Assembly: GCF_014656135.1 (NCBI RefSeq)
Contig: NZ_BNBV01000015.1
Span: 62,001 to 126,000, forward strand
DNA: 64,000 nt
Direction of reading: 5' to 3'
Source: Streptomyces thermodiastaticus
GTDB lineage: Bacteria; Actinomycetota; Actinomycetes; Streptomycetales; Streptomycetaceae
This document shows positions 52,862 through 63,336 of this stretch, piece after piece (within the stretch, counting starts at the first letter, position 1; every line of letters starts with the position of its first letter). The notes under the pieces were generated by a model. The model saw nothing but the letters and a program-made list of their open reading frames with translations. It searched no databases and was not told where the DNA came from. The position numbers were made by a program, and so were the translations under genes.

Positions 52862-53559
52862 CAAAGTTCCGTCTGGTCGTCTTCGTCGTCGTCGGTGCCC
52901 GGAGTGCCCCGGAGCGGACCCGGCGCGTCATCGGGTGCGTCCGGGTCGAACGACGGCACCCCTTCCTGGGTCTCGGCCTCGATCTCCTCCGCCTCCGGCA
53001 GGAAGGGCGCGAGGTCCGGGAGCTCGTCCAAGCCGCGCAGGCCCATCCGCTCCAGGAAGTAGTTCGTCGTCCTGTACAGGATCGCACCTGTCTCGGGTTC
53101 CGTGCCCGCCTCCTCGACCAGACCGCGTTGCAGCAGGGTGCGCATCACACCGTCGCAGTTGACGCCGCGCACGGCGGAGACCCGGCTGCGGCTGACCGGC
53201 TGGCGGTAGGCGACCACGGCGAGGGTCTCCAGCGCGGCCTGGGTGAGCCGGGCCTGCTGGCCGTCGAGCACGAAGTTCTCCACGGCGTCGGCGTATGCGG
53301 GGCGGCTGTAGAAGCGCCAGCCGCCGGCGATGCGGCGCAGCTCGAAGCCGCGGCGCTGCACCGTGTACTCGTCGGCCAGCTCGCGCAGCGCGTCCGCGAC
53401 CTGCCGGACGGGCCGCTGCACCGCCTTGGCCAGCCGTTCCTCGGTCACGGGTTCGTCCACGACCATGAGCACCGCCTCCAGGGCGGGCTTCAGCTCGCGG
53501 CCGGGGGCGCCGGGCGGGTCCTGGGGGCGCTGCCCGGTGGTCTGCGTCTGCTCGCTCAC
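52861..53559 (-). CDS. scpB: segregation and condensation protein B
   Basis: A 232-residue winged-helix (kite) subunit of the SMC condensin. It has LKPALEAVLMVVDEPVTEERLA, LADEYTVQRRGFELRRIAGGWRFYSRP, ALETLAVVAYRQPVSRSRV and IRGV-like VRGVNCDGVMRTLLQRGLVEEAG. The last 45 residues are acidic. GTG at 53559 overlaps the scpA stop by four bases (GTGA), which fits equimolar synthesis of the two non-SMC subunits. Confidence 0.96.
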   Translation of the reverse strand: MSEQTQTTGQRPQDPPGAPGRELKPALEAVLMVVDEPVTEERLAKAVQRPVRQVADALRELADEYTVQRRGFELRRIAGGWRFYSRPAYADAVENFVLDGQQARLTQAALETLAVVAYRQPVSRSRVSAVRGVNCDGVMRTLLQRGLVEEAGTEPETGAILYRTTNYFLERMGLRGLDELPDLAPFLPEAEEIEAETQEGVPSFDPDAPDDAPGPLRGTPGTDDDEDDQTEL

Positions 53560-54689
53560 GCCTTCGTCTCCTCGGCCTGCTCCTGGTGCCCGGCCCCGTC
53601 CGGGGGCCGGGCGGCCGGACGGTCGAACTCGTCGGTCACCGCCGGTGTGCCGTCACCGTCGCCGCCGGTCCACCGTACGGTCAGCTCGCCCAGCGCCGTC
53701 TGTTGCTCCAGGGCGACGGCCTTCTCCCGGTACAGCTCCAGCAGCGCCAGGAAGCGGGCCACGACGGTGAGGGTGTCGTCGGTGTCCTCGACCAGGGTGC
53801 GGAAGGTGGCCTCGCCCAGCGAGCGCAGCCGTGCCACCACGACGGCCGCCTGCTCCTGCACGCTGACCAGCGGGGCGTGGATGTGGCCGACGTACACCTG
53901 GGGCGGGGGTTTGGGCTGCATCGCCTTGACGGCGAGCCTGGCGAACCCCTCGGGCCCGATGCTGATGACGACCTCGGGCAGCAGCTCGGCGTGATGGGGT
54001 TCGAGGCCGACGGTGCGGGGGTGGCGGCGGGCCTCGTCCTGCAGGCGCTGCTCGAAGATCTCCGCGACCTGCTTGTACGCCCGGTACTGCAGCAGCCGCG
54101 CGAACAGCAGGTCGCGGGCCTCCAGCAGGGCCAGGTCGGCCTCGTCCTCCACCTCGGCGGCGGGCAGCAGCCGGGCCGCCTTGAGGTCCAGCAGGGTGGC
54201 GGCCACGACGAGGAACTCGGTGGTGCGGTCCAGGTCCCAGTCCGGCCCCATGGCGCGGATGTGCGCGATGAACTCGTCGGTGACCTTCGACAGCGCGACC
54301 TCGGTGACGTCCAGCTTGTGCTTGGAGATCAGCTGGAGCAGCAGGTCGAAGGGGCCTTCGAAGTTGTCCAGCCGCACGGTGAAGACCGCGCCGTCGTTCT
54401 CGCCTGCGGCCTCGCCGCCCGGCTCGGCCGGCCCGGCTCCCTGCCCGCCCGGCGGCACGGGTGCGCGCTGCGGCGCGGGCCCGGGCGGCGGCACGGCCGT
54501 CGGCCCGGGCGCGGTCACGCGGGAGGGCGTCGCCTCCTGCGGCGCCGGCACCGAAGTCCGCTCGGCGGTCGTCGCGGCCGGCTCCGCGCCGGCCGCGGGC
54601 GACTCGGCGCGGAGCGCGGCGGCGAACGGGCCTCTGCCCAGCGGGCGGCGCCGGCCGGGGGCGGAGGCGGAAGGGTCGTTCGAGGTCAT
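53556..54689 (-). CDS. scpA: segregation and condensation protein A (kleisin)
   Basis: A 377-residue kleisin linking the SMC heads. An N-terminal Pro/Ala-rich extension (about residues 1-100) precedes the core: VRLDNFEGPFDLLLQLISKHKLDVTEV, AIHIRAMG-like FIAHIRAMGPDWDL, LLDLKAARLLP and, at the C-terminus, FLALLELYREKAVALEQQ with the winged-helix end. Starts 19 bases after the RHH-protein gene. The long disordered start is typical of Streptomyces orthologues. Confidence 0.95.
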   Translation of the reverse strand: MTSNDPSASAPGRRRPLGRGPFAAALRAESPAAGAEPAATTAERTSVPAPQEATPSRVTAPGPTAVPPPGPAPQRAPVPPGGQGAGPAEPGGEAAGENDGAVFTVRLDNFEGPFDLLLQLISKHKLDVTEVALSKVTDEFIAHIRAMGPDWDLDRTTEFLVVAATLLDLKAARLLPAAEVEDEADLALLEARDLLFARLLQYRAYKQVAEIFEQRLQDEARRHPRTVGLEPHHAELLPEVVISIGPEGFARLAVKAMQPKPPPQVYVGHIHAPLVSVQEQAAVVVARLRSLGEATFRTLVEDTDDTLTVVARFLALLELYREKAVALEQQTALGELTVRWTGGDGDGTPAVTDEFDRPAARPPDGAGHQEQAEETKA

Positions 54690-54708
54690 GGCCTCCGCAG
54701 GCTACCGG

Positions 54709-55266
54709 CTAGCGCCCACGCAGCCGGCGCACGAGGATGCTGGCGTCCCCGCGGGTCTCCAGGTCGGCGAGGACCACGGCGACGGCCTCGCGGACGATGC
54801 GGCCGCGGTCGACGGCGAGGCCGTGTTCGCCGCGGAGCACCAGGCGGGCGTGCTCCAGGTCCATCAGCTCCTCGGCGGAGACATAGACCGTGATCTTCTC
54901 GTCGTGCCGTTCGCGTCCGCTGGGCCGGCGGGTCGCGGCCCGGCCGCGCTTGCGCGGAGCGACGGCGGCCGGTGTCTCGGGCACGGCCTGGCGTCGCGCG
55001 GGGCGCTCCGCGGTGCGGCTGCGGGGCTCCGTCGTGTCGGCCGGCTGGGCGGCGGCGTGTTCCGCGCCGTCACCGTCACCGCCGCGTGCGGGGACCGCCT
55101 GCGGGGCGTCGTCGCCGGTCGCGGCCGCCGGGTCGCTCTCCCCTGCGGGGGCGGGCACCCGGGCCTCGCCGGGGGTCTGGCGCCGGGGAGTGGACGCCTG
55201 GAGCGACATCCCCCCTGTCGTGCGGAAGAGTTCGTCGGCTCCGGGCAGACTCACTCGGCGTGACAC
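54709..55266 (-). CDS. ribbon-helix-helix-like protein between parA and scpA
   Basis: A 185-residue protein. Residues 1-110 are disordered and rich in Pro, Ala and Arg. Residues about 118-180 (KITVYVSAEELMDLEHARLVL and VDRGRIVREAVAVVLADLE) look like a beta-strand followed by two helices, as in ribbon-helix-helix DNA-binding proteins. GTG at 55266 overlaps the parA 3' end by 16 bases. Its place between a ParA ATPase and condensin subunits suggests it is the DNA-binding partner of this ParA; that is inference. Confidence 0.7.
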   Translation of the reverse strand: MSRRVSLPGADELFRTTGGMSLQASTPRRQTPGEARVPAPAGESDPAAATGDDAPQAVPARGGDGDGAEHAAAQPADTTEPRSRTAERPARRQAVPETPAAVAPRKRGRAATRRPSGRERHDEKITVYVSAEELMDLEHARLVLRGEHGLAVDRGRIVREAVAVVLADLETRGDASILVRRLRGR

Positions 55267-56429
55267 CGGGCGAGCACCTCCCTGGCGAGCTGGCGGTAGG
55301 CGGCGGCACCGACGGAGTTGGAGGCGTAGGTGGTGATCGGCTCACCGGCGACCGTGGTCTCCGGGAAGCGGACCGTGCGCCCGATGACCGTGTGGTAGAC
55401 GTGGTCGTCGAACGCCTCGACCACACGGGCCAGCACCTCGCGGCTGTGCACGGTGCGCGAGTCGTACATCGTGGCGAGGATCCCGTCGAGCTGCAGGTCG
55501 GGGTTGAGCCGCTCCTGCACCTTCTCGATCGTCTCGGTCAGCAGGGCGACGCCGCGGAGCGCGAAGAACTCGCACTCCAGCGGCACGATCACCTTGTGCG
55601 CCGCGGTGAGCGCGTTGACGGTGAGCAGGCCGAGCGAGGGCTGACAGTCGATGACGATGTAGTCGTAGTCGTCCATCAGCGGCTTGAGCGCGCGCTGCAG
55701 GGTCGACTCGCGGGCGACCTCGGAGACCAGCTGCACCTCGGCGGCCGACAGGTCGATGTTGCTGGGCAGCAGGTCCATGTTGGGGACCGCCGTCTTCAGC
55801 AGGACCTCGTCGGCGGACATGCCCCGCTCCATGAGCAGGTTGTAGACCGTCAGGTCCAGCTCCATGGGGTTGACGCCGAGACCGACCGACAGCGCGCCCT
55901 GCGGGTCGAAGTCCACGAGCAGCACGCGCCGGCCGTACTCCGCGAGCGCGGCACCCAGGTTGATGGTCGACGTCGTCTTGCCGACGCCGCCCTTCTGGTT
56001 GCACATGGCGATGATCGTCGCGGGGCCGTGCTCGGTCAGCGGGCCCGGGATGGGGAAGTACGGCAAGGGGCGTCCGGTCGGGCCGATGCGCTCACGACGC
56101 TGGCGGGCGGCGTCGGGTGCGAGGGTGGCCGCGTACTCGGGGTCGGGCTCGTACTCGGCGTCGGGGTCGTAGAAGTGCCCGTCGGGCAGGTCGTCGTAGT
56201 CGGCGAAGTGGTCGTGGGGCGCGCCACTTCCGTCGCCGGCCATGGCGTTCACGTGATGGCCATCCATGCTCTGGTGTGCTGACGGGGTCACCCCTGTCAC
56301 CTGGTGACCCTGGTGGGCTGCGAAGGTGCGCACTGCGACGGAGCCGACAGCCTCGAGCCGCGAGGGCGCCTGGCCCCGCATCGGCGTTCCTGGTTGACCA
56401 CCCCCGGGAGTAAATGTCGACTCATTCAC
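55251..56429 (-). CDS. ParA-family ATPase (chromosome-partitioning type)
   Basis: A 392-residue ATPase. Residues 1-135 are a disordered acidic extension (FADYDDLPDGHFYDPDAEY). The ParA core follows: deviant Walker A KGGVGKTTSTINLG at about residue 150, LLVDFDPQGALSVGLG, Walker B VIDCQPSLGLLTVNAL, and VPLECEFFALRGV. It lacks an N-terminal helix-turn-helix and no parB is adjacent, so it is a second ParA-like protein distinct from the origin-proximal parAB pair of Streptomyces. GTG at 56429 has AGGAGG/AGGAC upstream; internal starts are possible. It heads a coupled operon with the RHH protein, scpA, scpB and rluB. Confidence 0.9.
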   Translation of the reverse strand: MNESTFTPGGGQPGTPMRGQAPSRLEAVGSVAVRTFAAHQGHQVTGVTPSAHQSMDGHHVNAMAGDGSGAPHDHFADYDDLPDGHFYDPDAEYEPDPEYAATLAPDAARQRRERIGPTGRPLPYFPIPGPLTEHGPATIIAMCNQKGGVGKTTSTINLGAALAEYGRRVLLVDFDPQGALSVGLGVNPMELDLTVYNLLMERGMSADEVLLKTAVPNMDLLPSNIDLSAAEVQLVSEVARESTLQRALKPLMDDYDYIVIDCQPSLGLLTVNALTAAHKVIVPLECEFFALRGVALLTETIEKVQERLNPDLQLDGILATMYDSRTVHSREVLARVVEAFDDHVYHTVIGRTVRFPETTVAGEPITTYASNSVGAAAYRQLAREVLARCHAE

Positions 56430-56797
56430 AAGTCGTCCTACCTCCTTGGTGACCAGGAAACTTCTAGACAGGTCAGCGTGGCACCATGCCGACGGTTGGC
56501 GACTCTATGGCGTGTCGGCCGTCCGCAGCAACACAATCCGCCGGACCCGGCCCGATGTGTCGGCAATGAAACATCCCCCTGTCAAGGGCGTACGACCGTC
56601 GCACAGCAGGTTTCACCGGTGCGTGAATCGGTCGAAGCGTGCTTTCGCCGCGAGTTGGCCTAGTGCGGCGAAGTGACCATACACACATCCGGCCGGACCT
56701 TGCGGGACAAGGTCCGGCCGGATGTGTGGCGTTGACGACACGTGTTGACGTATCGCCTTGTCTGCGACGGGGATTGACGCCGTCGCGGGCGCGCGGG
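56430..56797. other. intergenic region: parA promoter and ald terminator
   Basis: TTGACA lies on the minus strand at 56585-56580, upstream of parA, in an AT-richer stretch. The large hairpin at 56682-56728 ends the ald transcript. No gene seen. Confidence 0.45.
56682..56728. terminator. very long hairpin terminator after ald
   Basis: Perfect twenty-base arms (CACACATCCGGCCGGACCTT and its complement) with a seven-base loop, 69 bases beyond the ald stop. Confidence 0.85.
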
Positions 56798-57922
56798 TCA
56801 GCCGAGCAGCGTCTCCAGCTCGACGTGCTCCAGGCCGTGCGCCTCCGCGACCTGCCGGTAGACCACCTTGCCGTCATGGACGTTGAGGCCCTTGGCGAGC
56901 GCGGGGTCGCGGCGCAGCGCCTCCACCCAGCCGTTGTTGGCCAGCGAGACGATGTACGGCAGCGTGGCGTTGGTCAGCGCGTAGGTGGAGGTGTTGGGCA
57001 CCGCGCCGGGCATGTTGGCGACGCAGTAGAACACCGAGTCGTGGACCTTGAAGGTGGGCTCGGCGTGCGTGGTCGGGTGGGAGTCCTCGAAGCAGCCGCC
57101 CTGGTCGATCGCGATGTCGACAAGGACACTTCCGGCCTTCATCCGGGACACCAGCTCGTTGGTGACCAGCTTGGGGGCCTTGGCACCCGGGATGAGCACG
57201 GCACCGATCACGAGGTCGGCGTCCAGGCAGGCCTTCTCCAGCTCGAAGGAGTTGGAGACGACCGTCTGGATCTTCGTGCCGAAGATCTTGTCCGCCTCCT
57301 TGAGCTTGTTGATGTCCTTGTCGAGCAGGGTCACGTGGAAGCCCATGCCGATGGCGATCTGCGCGGCGTTCCAGCCGGAGACGCCGCCGCCGATGACGAC
57401 CGCCTTGGCGGCCTGCACGCCGGGCACGCCGCCGGGCAGCACACCGCGGCCGCCGTTGGCGGCCAGCAGGTGGTAGGCGCCGACCTGCGGGGCGAGGCGG
57501 CCCGCGACCTCGGACATCGGGGCGAGCAGCGGCAGCGCGCGGTTGGGCAGCTCGACGGTCTCGTACGCGATCGCCGTGGTGCCGGACTGCAGCAGCGCGT
57601 CCGTGCACTCCTTGGAGGCGGCCAGGTGCAGGTAGGTGAAGAGAATCTGGTCCTTGCGGAGGCGGTGGTACTCCTCGGCGACCGGTTCCTTGACCTTCAG
57701 CAGCAGGTCGGCGGTGGCCCACACCTCGTCGGCGGTGTCCAGGATCTCGGCGCCTGCCGCGACGTACTCCTCGTCGGGGATCGAGGAGCCGATGCCGGCG
57801 TTCCGCTCGACGACGACCTGGTGGCCGTTGCGCACCAGCTCGTGCACGCCGGCGGGGGTGATCGCCACCCGGAACTCGTTGTTCTTGACCTCGCGGGGGA
57901 TGCCGACCTTCACATCGATCAC
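56798..57922 (-). CDS. ald: L-alanine dehydrogenase
   Basis: A 374-residue NAD-dependent enzyme interconverting alanine and pyruvate plus ammonia. Conserved elements: VGIPREVKNNEFRVAITPAG at the start, LLKVKEP (substrate Lys) and FTYLHLAAS (catalytic His), the nucleotide-binding VVIGGGVSGWNAAQIAIGMG, and GAVLIPGAKAPKLV with IDQGGCFEDSHPTTH. GTG at 57922 follows AAGGACC; a second GTG at 57913 would shorten it by three residues. Monocistronic, closed by a large hairpin. Confidence 0.97.
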   Translation of the reverse strand: MIDVKVGIPREVKNNEFRVAITPAGVHELVRNGHQVVVERNAGIGSSIPDEEYVAAGAEILDTADEVWATADLLLKVKEPVAEEYHRLRKDQILFTYLHLAASKECTDALLQSGTTAIAYETVELPNRALPLLAPMSEVAGRLAPQVGAYHLLAANGGRGVLPGGVPGVQAAKAVVIGGGVSGWNAAQIAIGMGFHVTLLDKDINKLKEADKIFGTKIQTVVSNSFELEKACLDADLVIGAVLIPGAKAPKLVTNELVSRMKAGSVLVDIAIDQGGCFEDSHPTTHAEPTFKVHDSVFYCVANMPGAVPNTSTYALTNATLPYIVSLANNGWVEALRRDPALAKGLNVHDGKVVYRQVAEAHGLEHVELETLLG

Positions 57923-58056
57923 GGTCCTTGGCTCAGGGATTGTGGGGCAATGGAGACGTACCCCGGCATGCGAGGGCATACCGGGAGACACCGCAGGAGA
58001 ACGAGCGGCACAGCCAGTTTAATGAAGGCGTTCGCGCTGTCTAGCCTTCCATTGCA

Positions 58057-60165
58057 TCAATCTTCGACGGATGCACTGCGGGTTTCGCAGGTGTCGCCGT
58101 CGTGTTCCCGTGAGATGTCGGGCGCGGAGGCCACCGTTGCGTCCTCCTCGGGGCCTGCGGAGGGCCCCGCGGGACCGGCGAGCATCCGCTCGGCCGCGCC
58201 GCGGTGCAGGGACGCGGCGACCGGGTCGCCGAGCCGCTGGAGGGTGTCGGCGAGCCTGAGGTGCAGGGCGGCCTGCAGCCGGACGTCCCCGGCCCGGCGG
58301 GCCAGTTCCACGGCCTCCTGGCAGGTGCGCAGGCACTCCTCGAACCGGCCCGCGTACTCCTGGACCCGTGCCAGTTCGCTCAGCGCCCGCGCGTGGCCGG
58401 CCACGTCGCCGCCGCGGCGGTGGGCGGCGACGGCGGAGCGCCAGGTGCGCAGCGCCTCGCCGTAGCGGCCCGCGTAGGTGTGGGCGGCGGCGATCCGGCC
58501 GTAGAGCCGGGCGGCGTCCAGCTGTTCGCCGCGGGCCAGGCGTTCGGCCAGGGCCCGGCCGAACCAGTCGGCCGCCCGGTCGAAGTCCCCCAGCTCCTGG
58601 TGCGCCCCGCCGACGGACTCCATGGCCCGGCCGGCCGCACCGGGGTCGCCCGCGGCCCGTGCGGCGTCCAGCGCGGCCCGGTAGCGGGACAGGGCCTGGT
58701 GGGTCCGGCCGGTACGGGCGTCGAGGTCGCCGAGGTTCAGCAGGGCGGCGGCCTGCTCCCGGGGCAGGCGCTGCCGCTCGGCCACGTCCAGGACCAGGCG
58801 GTGGATGCCGTACAGGTCGCAGGCGGCCGCCTGGGTGCCCAGATGGGCGACCATGGCCCGCACCAGCTGGGACATCAGCCGGCGGGCCAGGGTGTCCAGC
58901 TCTCCGTCGGCGACCGCGAGGCGGGCCGCGGCGAGCAGGGCGCCGCGGCGGGCCCGCAGCCACTCCTCGGCGGCTCGCGGGGAGGGGAAGCGCAGCGCGG
59001 GCGGCACGCTGCGGAGCCGCTCGCGGGCCTCGGGGGTGCCGGTCTCGGTGATCGCGCGGCAGGACTGCAGCAGCCGGACCGTCCGCTCCAGCATGCGGGC
59101 ACGGGCAAGCTGCAGCTCGGCCGGGCGGTCCAGGCGTTCCGCGAGGTCCTTCAGCAGCGGGTGCAGGCAGCCGGGCACCTCGTAGCAGGGCAACGGCGAG
59201 TCGACGGCCCGCAGCAGGCCGAGCGCGGTGAGGTCGTCCAGCTGGGCGCGCGCGTCCTGGACCGAGCACCCGGCCAGCGCTGAGGCGAGGTGCGGGTCGA
59301 CGTCGCCGACGGGGGCGAGGCACAGCAGACGCAGCATCCGGGCGACGGGGCCCGGCAGGCCGTCGTGCATCAGGTGCAGCAGCCGCTGCAGCGGGCCCGG
59401 CCGGTCGGGGTCGGCGTGCAGCTGCTTGGCCAGGTCGGAGACCGCCGCTTTGGGGTGGGCGGCGAGCCAGCCGCCGGCCAGCACCAGCGCGGCGGGCTGC
59501 CCCTGGCACGCCTCGACCAGCTGTTCGGCGGCGCGCGGGTCGACGGTGATGCGCACCGGGTCGATGCGTCCGCCCAGCAGCTCCAGGCCCGACTTGGTGT
59601 CCAGTCCCCCCAGGGTGCAGGGGCGGACGTCGCTGATGCCGGTGAGCGGTCCCCGGGAGACCGCGACGAGCAGGCAGTCTGCGTTGTCCGGCAGCAGCGC
59701 GTCGACCTGGGCGGCGTCCGCCGCGTCGTCCAGCAGCAGCACGGTGCGCCGCCCGGCGAGCGCGCCGCGCAGGGTCTGGGCCAGCTCGTCCTCCTCGGCA
59801 CCGGGCGGTGCGGGGACGCCGAGTGCGGCGAGCAGGTCGCCCGCGGCCCGCTCGACCGGCACGGGGGTGCCGTCGGGGTCGGTCAGGCGGGCGCGCAGCA
59901 CCCCGTCGGGGTAGCGGTGGGCGATCTGCCGGACCAGTTTCTCGGCGAGCGCGGTGCGGCCGGAGCCGGGGCGGCCGGCGATGAGCAGGACCCGGGCGCG
60001 GGGGGCCTTGCGTCCGGAGAGGGTGTCCAGTCCGGCGCGCTCGATGTCGGCGCGCAGGCCCTTCAGCTCGTGGGTGCGGCCGAGGAAGACGCGCGCCGCG
60101 GCCGGGCTCGGCCGGCCGGCACCCGGCACGCTCGCGCCCCGCGCGTCCACCGCCTGATCCGTCAC
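58057..60165 (-). CDS. P-loop NTPase with TPR domain (AfsR/NB-ARC-like, no SARP domain)
   Basis: A 702-residue cytoplasmic protein. The STAND-type NTPase has Walker A IAGRPGSGRTAL (Arg instead of the usual Lys), Walker B-like TVLLLDDAADAAQV and CQGQPAALVLAG. The second half holds about six tetratricopeptide repeats (for example LLNLGDLDARTGRTHQALSRYRAAL and AALHLRLADTLQRLGDPVAA). The layout matches the C-terminal two thirds of AfsR-type regulators without the DNA-binding SARP part. GTG at 60165 follows GGGAG; a GTG at 60228 would add 21 residues. Probably a signalling scaffold; target unknown. Confidence 0.78.
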   Translation of the reverse strand: MTDQAVDARGASVPGAGRPSPAAARVFLGRTHELKGLRADIERAGLDTLSGRKAPRARVLLIAGRPGSGRTALAEKLVRQIAHRYPDGVLRARLTDPDGTPVPVERAAGDLLAALGVPAPPGAEEDELAQTLRGALAGRRTVLLLDDAADAAQVDALLPDNADCLLVAVSRGPLTGISDVRPCTLGGLDTKSGLELLGGRIDPVRITVDPRAAEQLVEACQGQPAALVLAGGWLAAHPKAAVSDLAKQLHADPDRPGPLQRLLHLMHDGLPGPVARMLRLLCLAPVGDVDPHLASALAGCSVQDARAQLDDLTALGLLRAVDSPLPCYEVPGCLHPLLKDLAERLDRPAELQLARARMLERTVRLLQSCRAITETGTPEARERLRSVPPALRFPSPRAAEEWLRARRGALLAAARLAVADGELDTLARRLMSQLVRAMVAHLGTQAAACDLYGIHRLVLDVAERQRLPREQAAALLNLGDLDARTGRTHQALSRYRAALDAARAAGDPGAAGRAMESVGGAHQELGDFDRAADWFGRALAERLARGEQLDAARLYGRIAAAHTYAGRYGEALRTWRSAVAAHRRGGDVAGHARALSELARVQEYAGRFEECLRTCQEAVELARRAGDVRLQAALHLRLADTLQRLGDPVAASLHRGAAERMLAGPAGPSAGPEEDATVASAPDISREHDGDTCETRSASVED

Positions 60166-60376
60166 GGGCCACACTCCCGTCGCACCGCACGCGCGAGCCG
60201 CCGAAAACCCCTGCTCCGGTTGCCGCACCTGCCCCTCGGCTCCCTCGGACGAAGCCTAGTTCACGCTGTGCGACGCTCCCGTACCAGCGAGGGGGCCGAA
60301 CGGACACATCGCCCGATCGCATCAGGCGATGGTCACACCGCAGGGTGGCCGCCGACCGGGCCCCGTGCCCGGGCAG

Positions 60377-60418
60377 GCGCGACGCCGGTGCTCCCGGGCG
60401 GGGGCACCGGCGTCGCGC
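60377..60418 (-). terminator. hairpin after the NUDIX gene
   Basis: Perfect fifteen-base arms GCGCGACGCCGGTGC / GCACCGGCGTCGCGC with a twelve-base loop, 11 bases after the minus-strand stop. Confidence 0.75.
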
Positions 60419-60429
60419 AGAAGCCGGGG

Positions 60430-61056
60430 TCAGGACGCGAAGGGCCGCGCCGGCCACGGCGCCAGGGCCGGGCGCAGGGCGTCCAGGCCGTCGCCCGCGC
60501 GAGCGGCGACCAGCGACAGCACGCCCACCACCAGGCAGTTGTTGTGCAGCTCACCCGCGAGCACGCCGCGCACCAGCTCGTCCAGCGGGACGCGGGCGAC
60601 CTCCATGTCGATCTCCTCGTGCTCGGCGGCGAACCGCTCGCCGTCCGCCTCGGACAGGCCGCGGGCGAGGAAGATGCGGACGGCCTCGTCGCAGCCGCCG
60701 GGGGTGGTGTACACGTCGGTGAGCACCCGCCAGTCCTCGGCCTTGACGTGCGCCTCCTCGTACAGCTCGCGCTGCGCGGCGTGCAGCGGGTTCTCGCCGG
60801 GCACGTCGAGCAGGCCGGCCGGGATCTCCCACAGCCGCTGCCGCACCGGGTGGCGGTACTGCCGGACGACCAGGACCCGGTCCTCGTCGTCCAGGGCGAG
60901 GACGGCCACGGAGCCGGGGTGCACCTGGTAGTCGCGGGCGGAGACGGAGCCGTCGGGCATGACCACCTCGTCGGTGCGCACCGAGGTCTTCGCCCCGGTG
61001 AACGGGGTCCGCGTCGCCCGGATCTCCCACTCCTCGGGGGTGTCCTGGATCGTCAT
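60430..61056 (-). CDS. NUDIX hydrolase, ADP-ribose pyrophosphatase type
   Basis: A 208-residue enzyme. The Nudix box is complete: GLLDVPGENPLHAAQRELYEE, preceded by VVRQYRHPVRQRLWEIPAG, the pattern of ADP-ribose and nucleoside-diphosphate-sugar pyrophosphatases. YTTPGGCDEAVRIFLA follows, as in that subgroup. ATG at 61056 has AAGGACAGGG upstream. It lies 92 bases after pyrG with a hairpin between, so it may be partly co-transcribed. Confidence 0.93.
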   Translation of the reverse strand: MTIQDTPEEWEIRATRTPFTGAKTSVRTDEVVMPDGSVSARDYQVHPGSVAVLALDDEDRVLVVRQYRHPVRQRLWEIPAGLLDVPGENPLHAAQRELYEEAHVKAEDWRVLTDVYTTPGGCDEAVRIFLARGLSEADGERFAAEHEEIDMEVARVPLDELVRGVLAGELHNNCLVVGVLSLVAARAGDGLDALRPALAPWPARPFAS

Positions 61057-61096
61057 GCCCTGTCCTTCCACACGTGTGCACAGCCGGGTACGGAAC

Positions 61097-61129
61097 CGGG
61101 GGCGCCCGCCTGTGCGGCGGGCGCCCCCG
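61097..61129 (-). terminator. hairpin between pyrG and the NUDIX gene
   Basis: Perfect fourteen-base arms CGGGGGCGCCCGCC / GGCGGGCGCCCCCG with a five-base loop, 20 bases past the pyrG stop. Confidence 0.8.
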
Positions 61130-61148
61130 ACACCGTACAACCGGAGCG

Positions 61149-62822
<1,674 letters not shown>

Positions 62823-63336
62823 GGCCAAGAGGGGGCTCCCGTGGTCGCGGTCTGTCGTGCGGTACGGCTGTCCGGCCCGGGGCCGGCCCGGGTTGTCCGG
62901 CTGGGGGTGCCGTCGCTGCGGTTCGGGGGTTTCGAGCCCACCGGTCCACGGGCTACCAGCGTATCAGCGCCACGGAGGCCCGATGTCCGAGCACGCTGCG
63001 CGCACGCGCGCACACGGTCCCGTTGCCCTTACAGTGGGCTCACCCGCAGCTCACCCTCACGGCGCATGCGGGTTGGCCCGAGCGGCACGCGGCCCCCGCA
63101 CATGCGTCGTATCCTGCTCGGACATTCGCTGCCGAGCCCGGCCGGCAAGACGGCATACCCCGCCCGTACGCACCGGAACAACGAGAGCTCGTCAGTCCGT
63201 TGTGCGGAGATCGTCGTTCTGCCCCACGGCCGGCCGACGGTTTGCCCCACCGCTCAACGACCAATACAACACCCCCCTGACCGCACTAGCGACCGCCCCC
63301 CTGCGGGGTGACGTGGCCGTTCGACTGGAGTAGCAC
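62823..63336. other. divergent region between pyrG and the GH15 gene
   Basis: About 510 bases without a credible gene. AT-richer around 63180-63290, including CAATACAACACC. Probably promoters and leaders of both genes. No riboswitch or attenuator recognised. Confidence 0.4.

Noticed and set aside
54709..55266. Reading the gene between parA and scpA as a ParB
   Set aside because: No ParB N-terminal GERR motif or helix-turn-helix; only a short RHH-like C-terminal region is visible.
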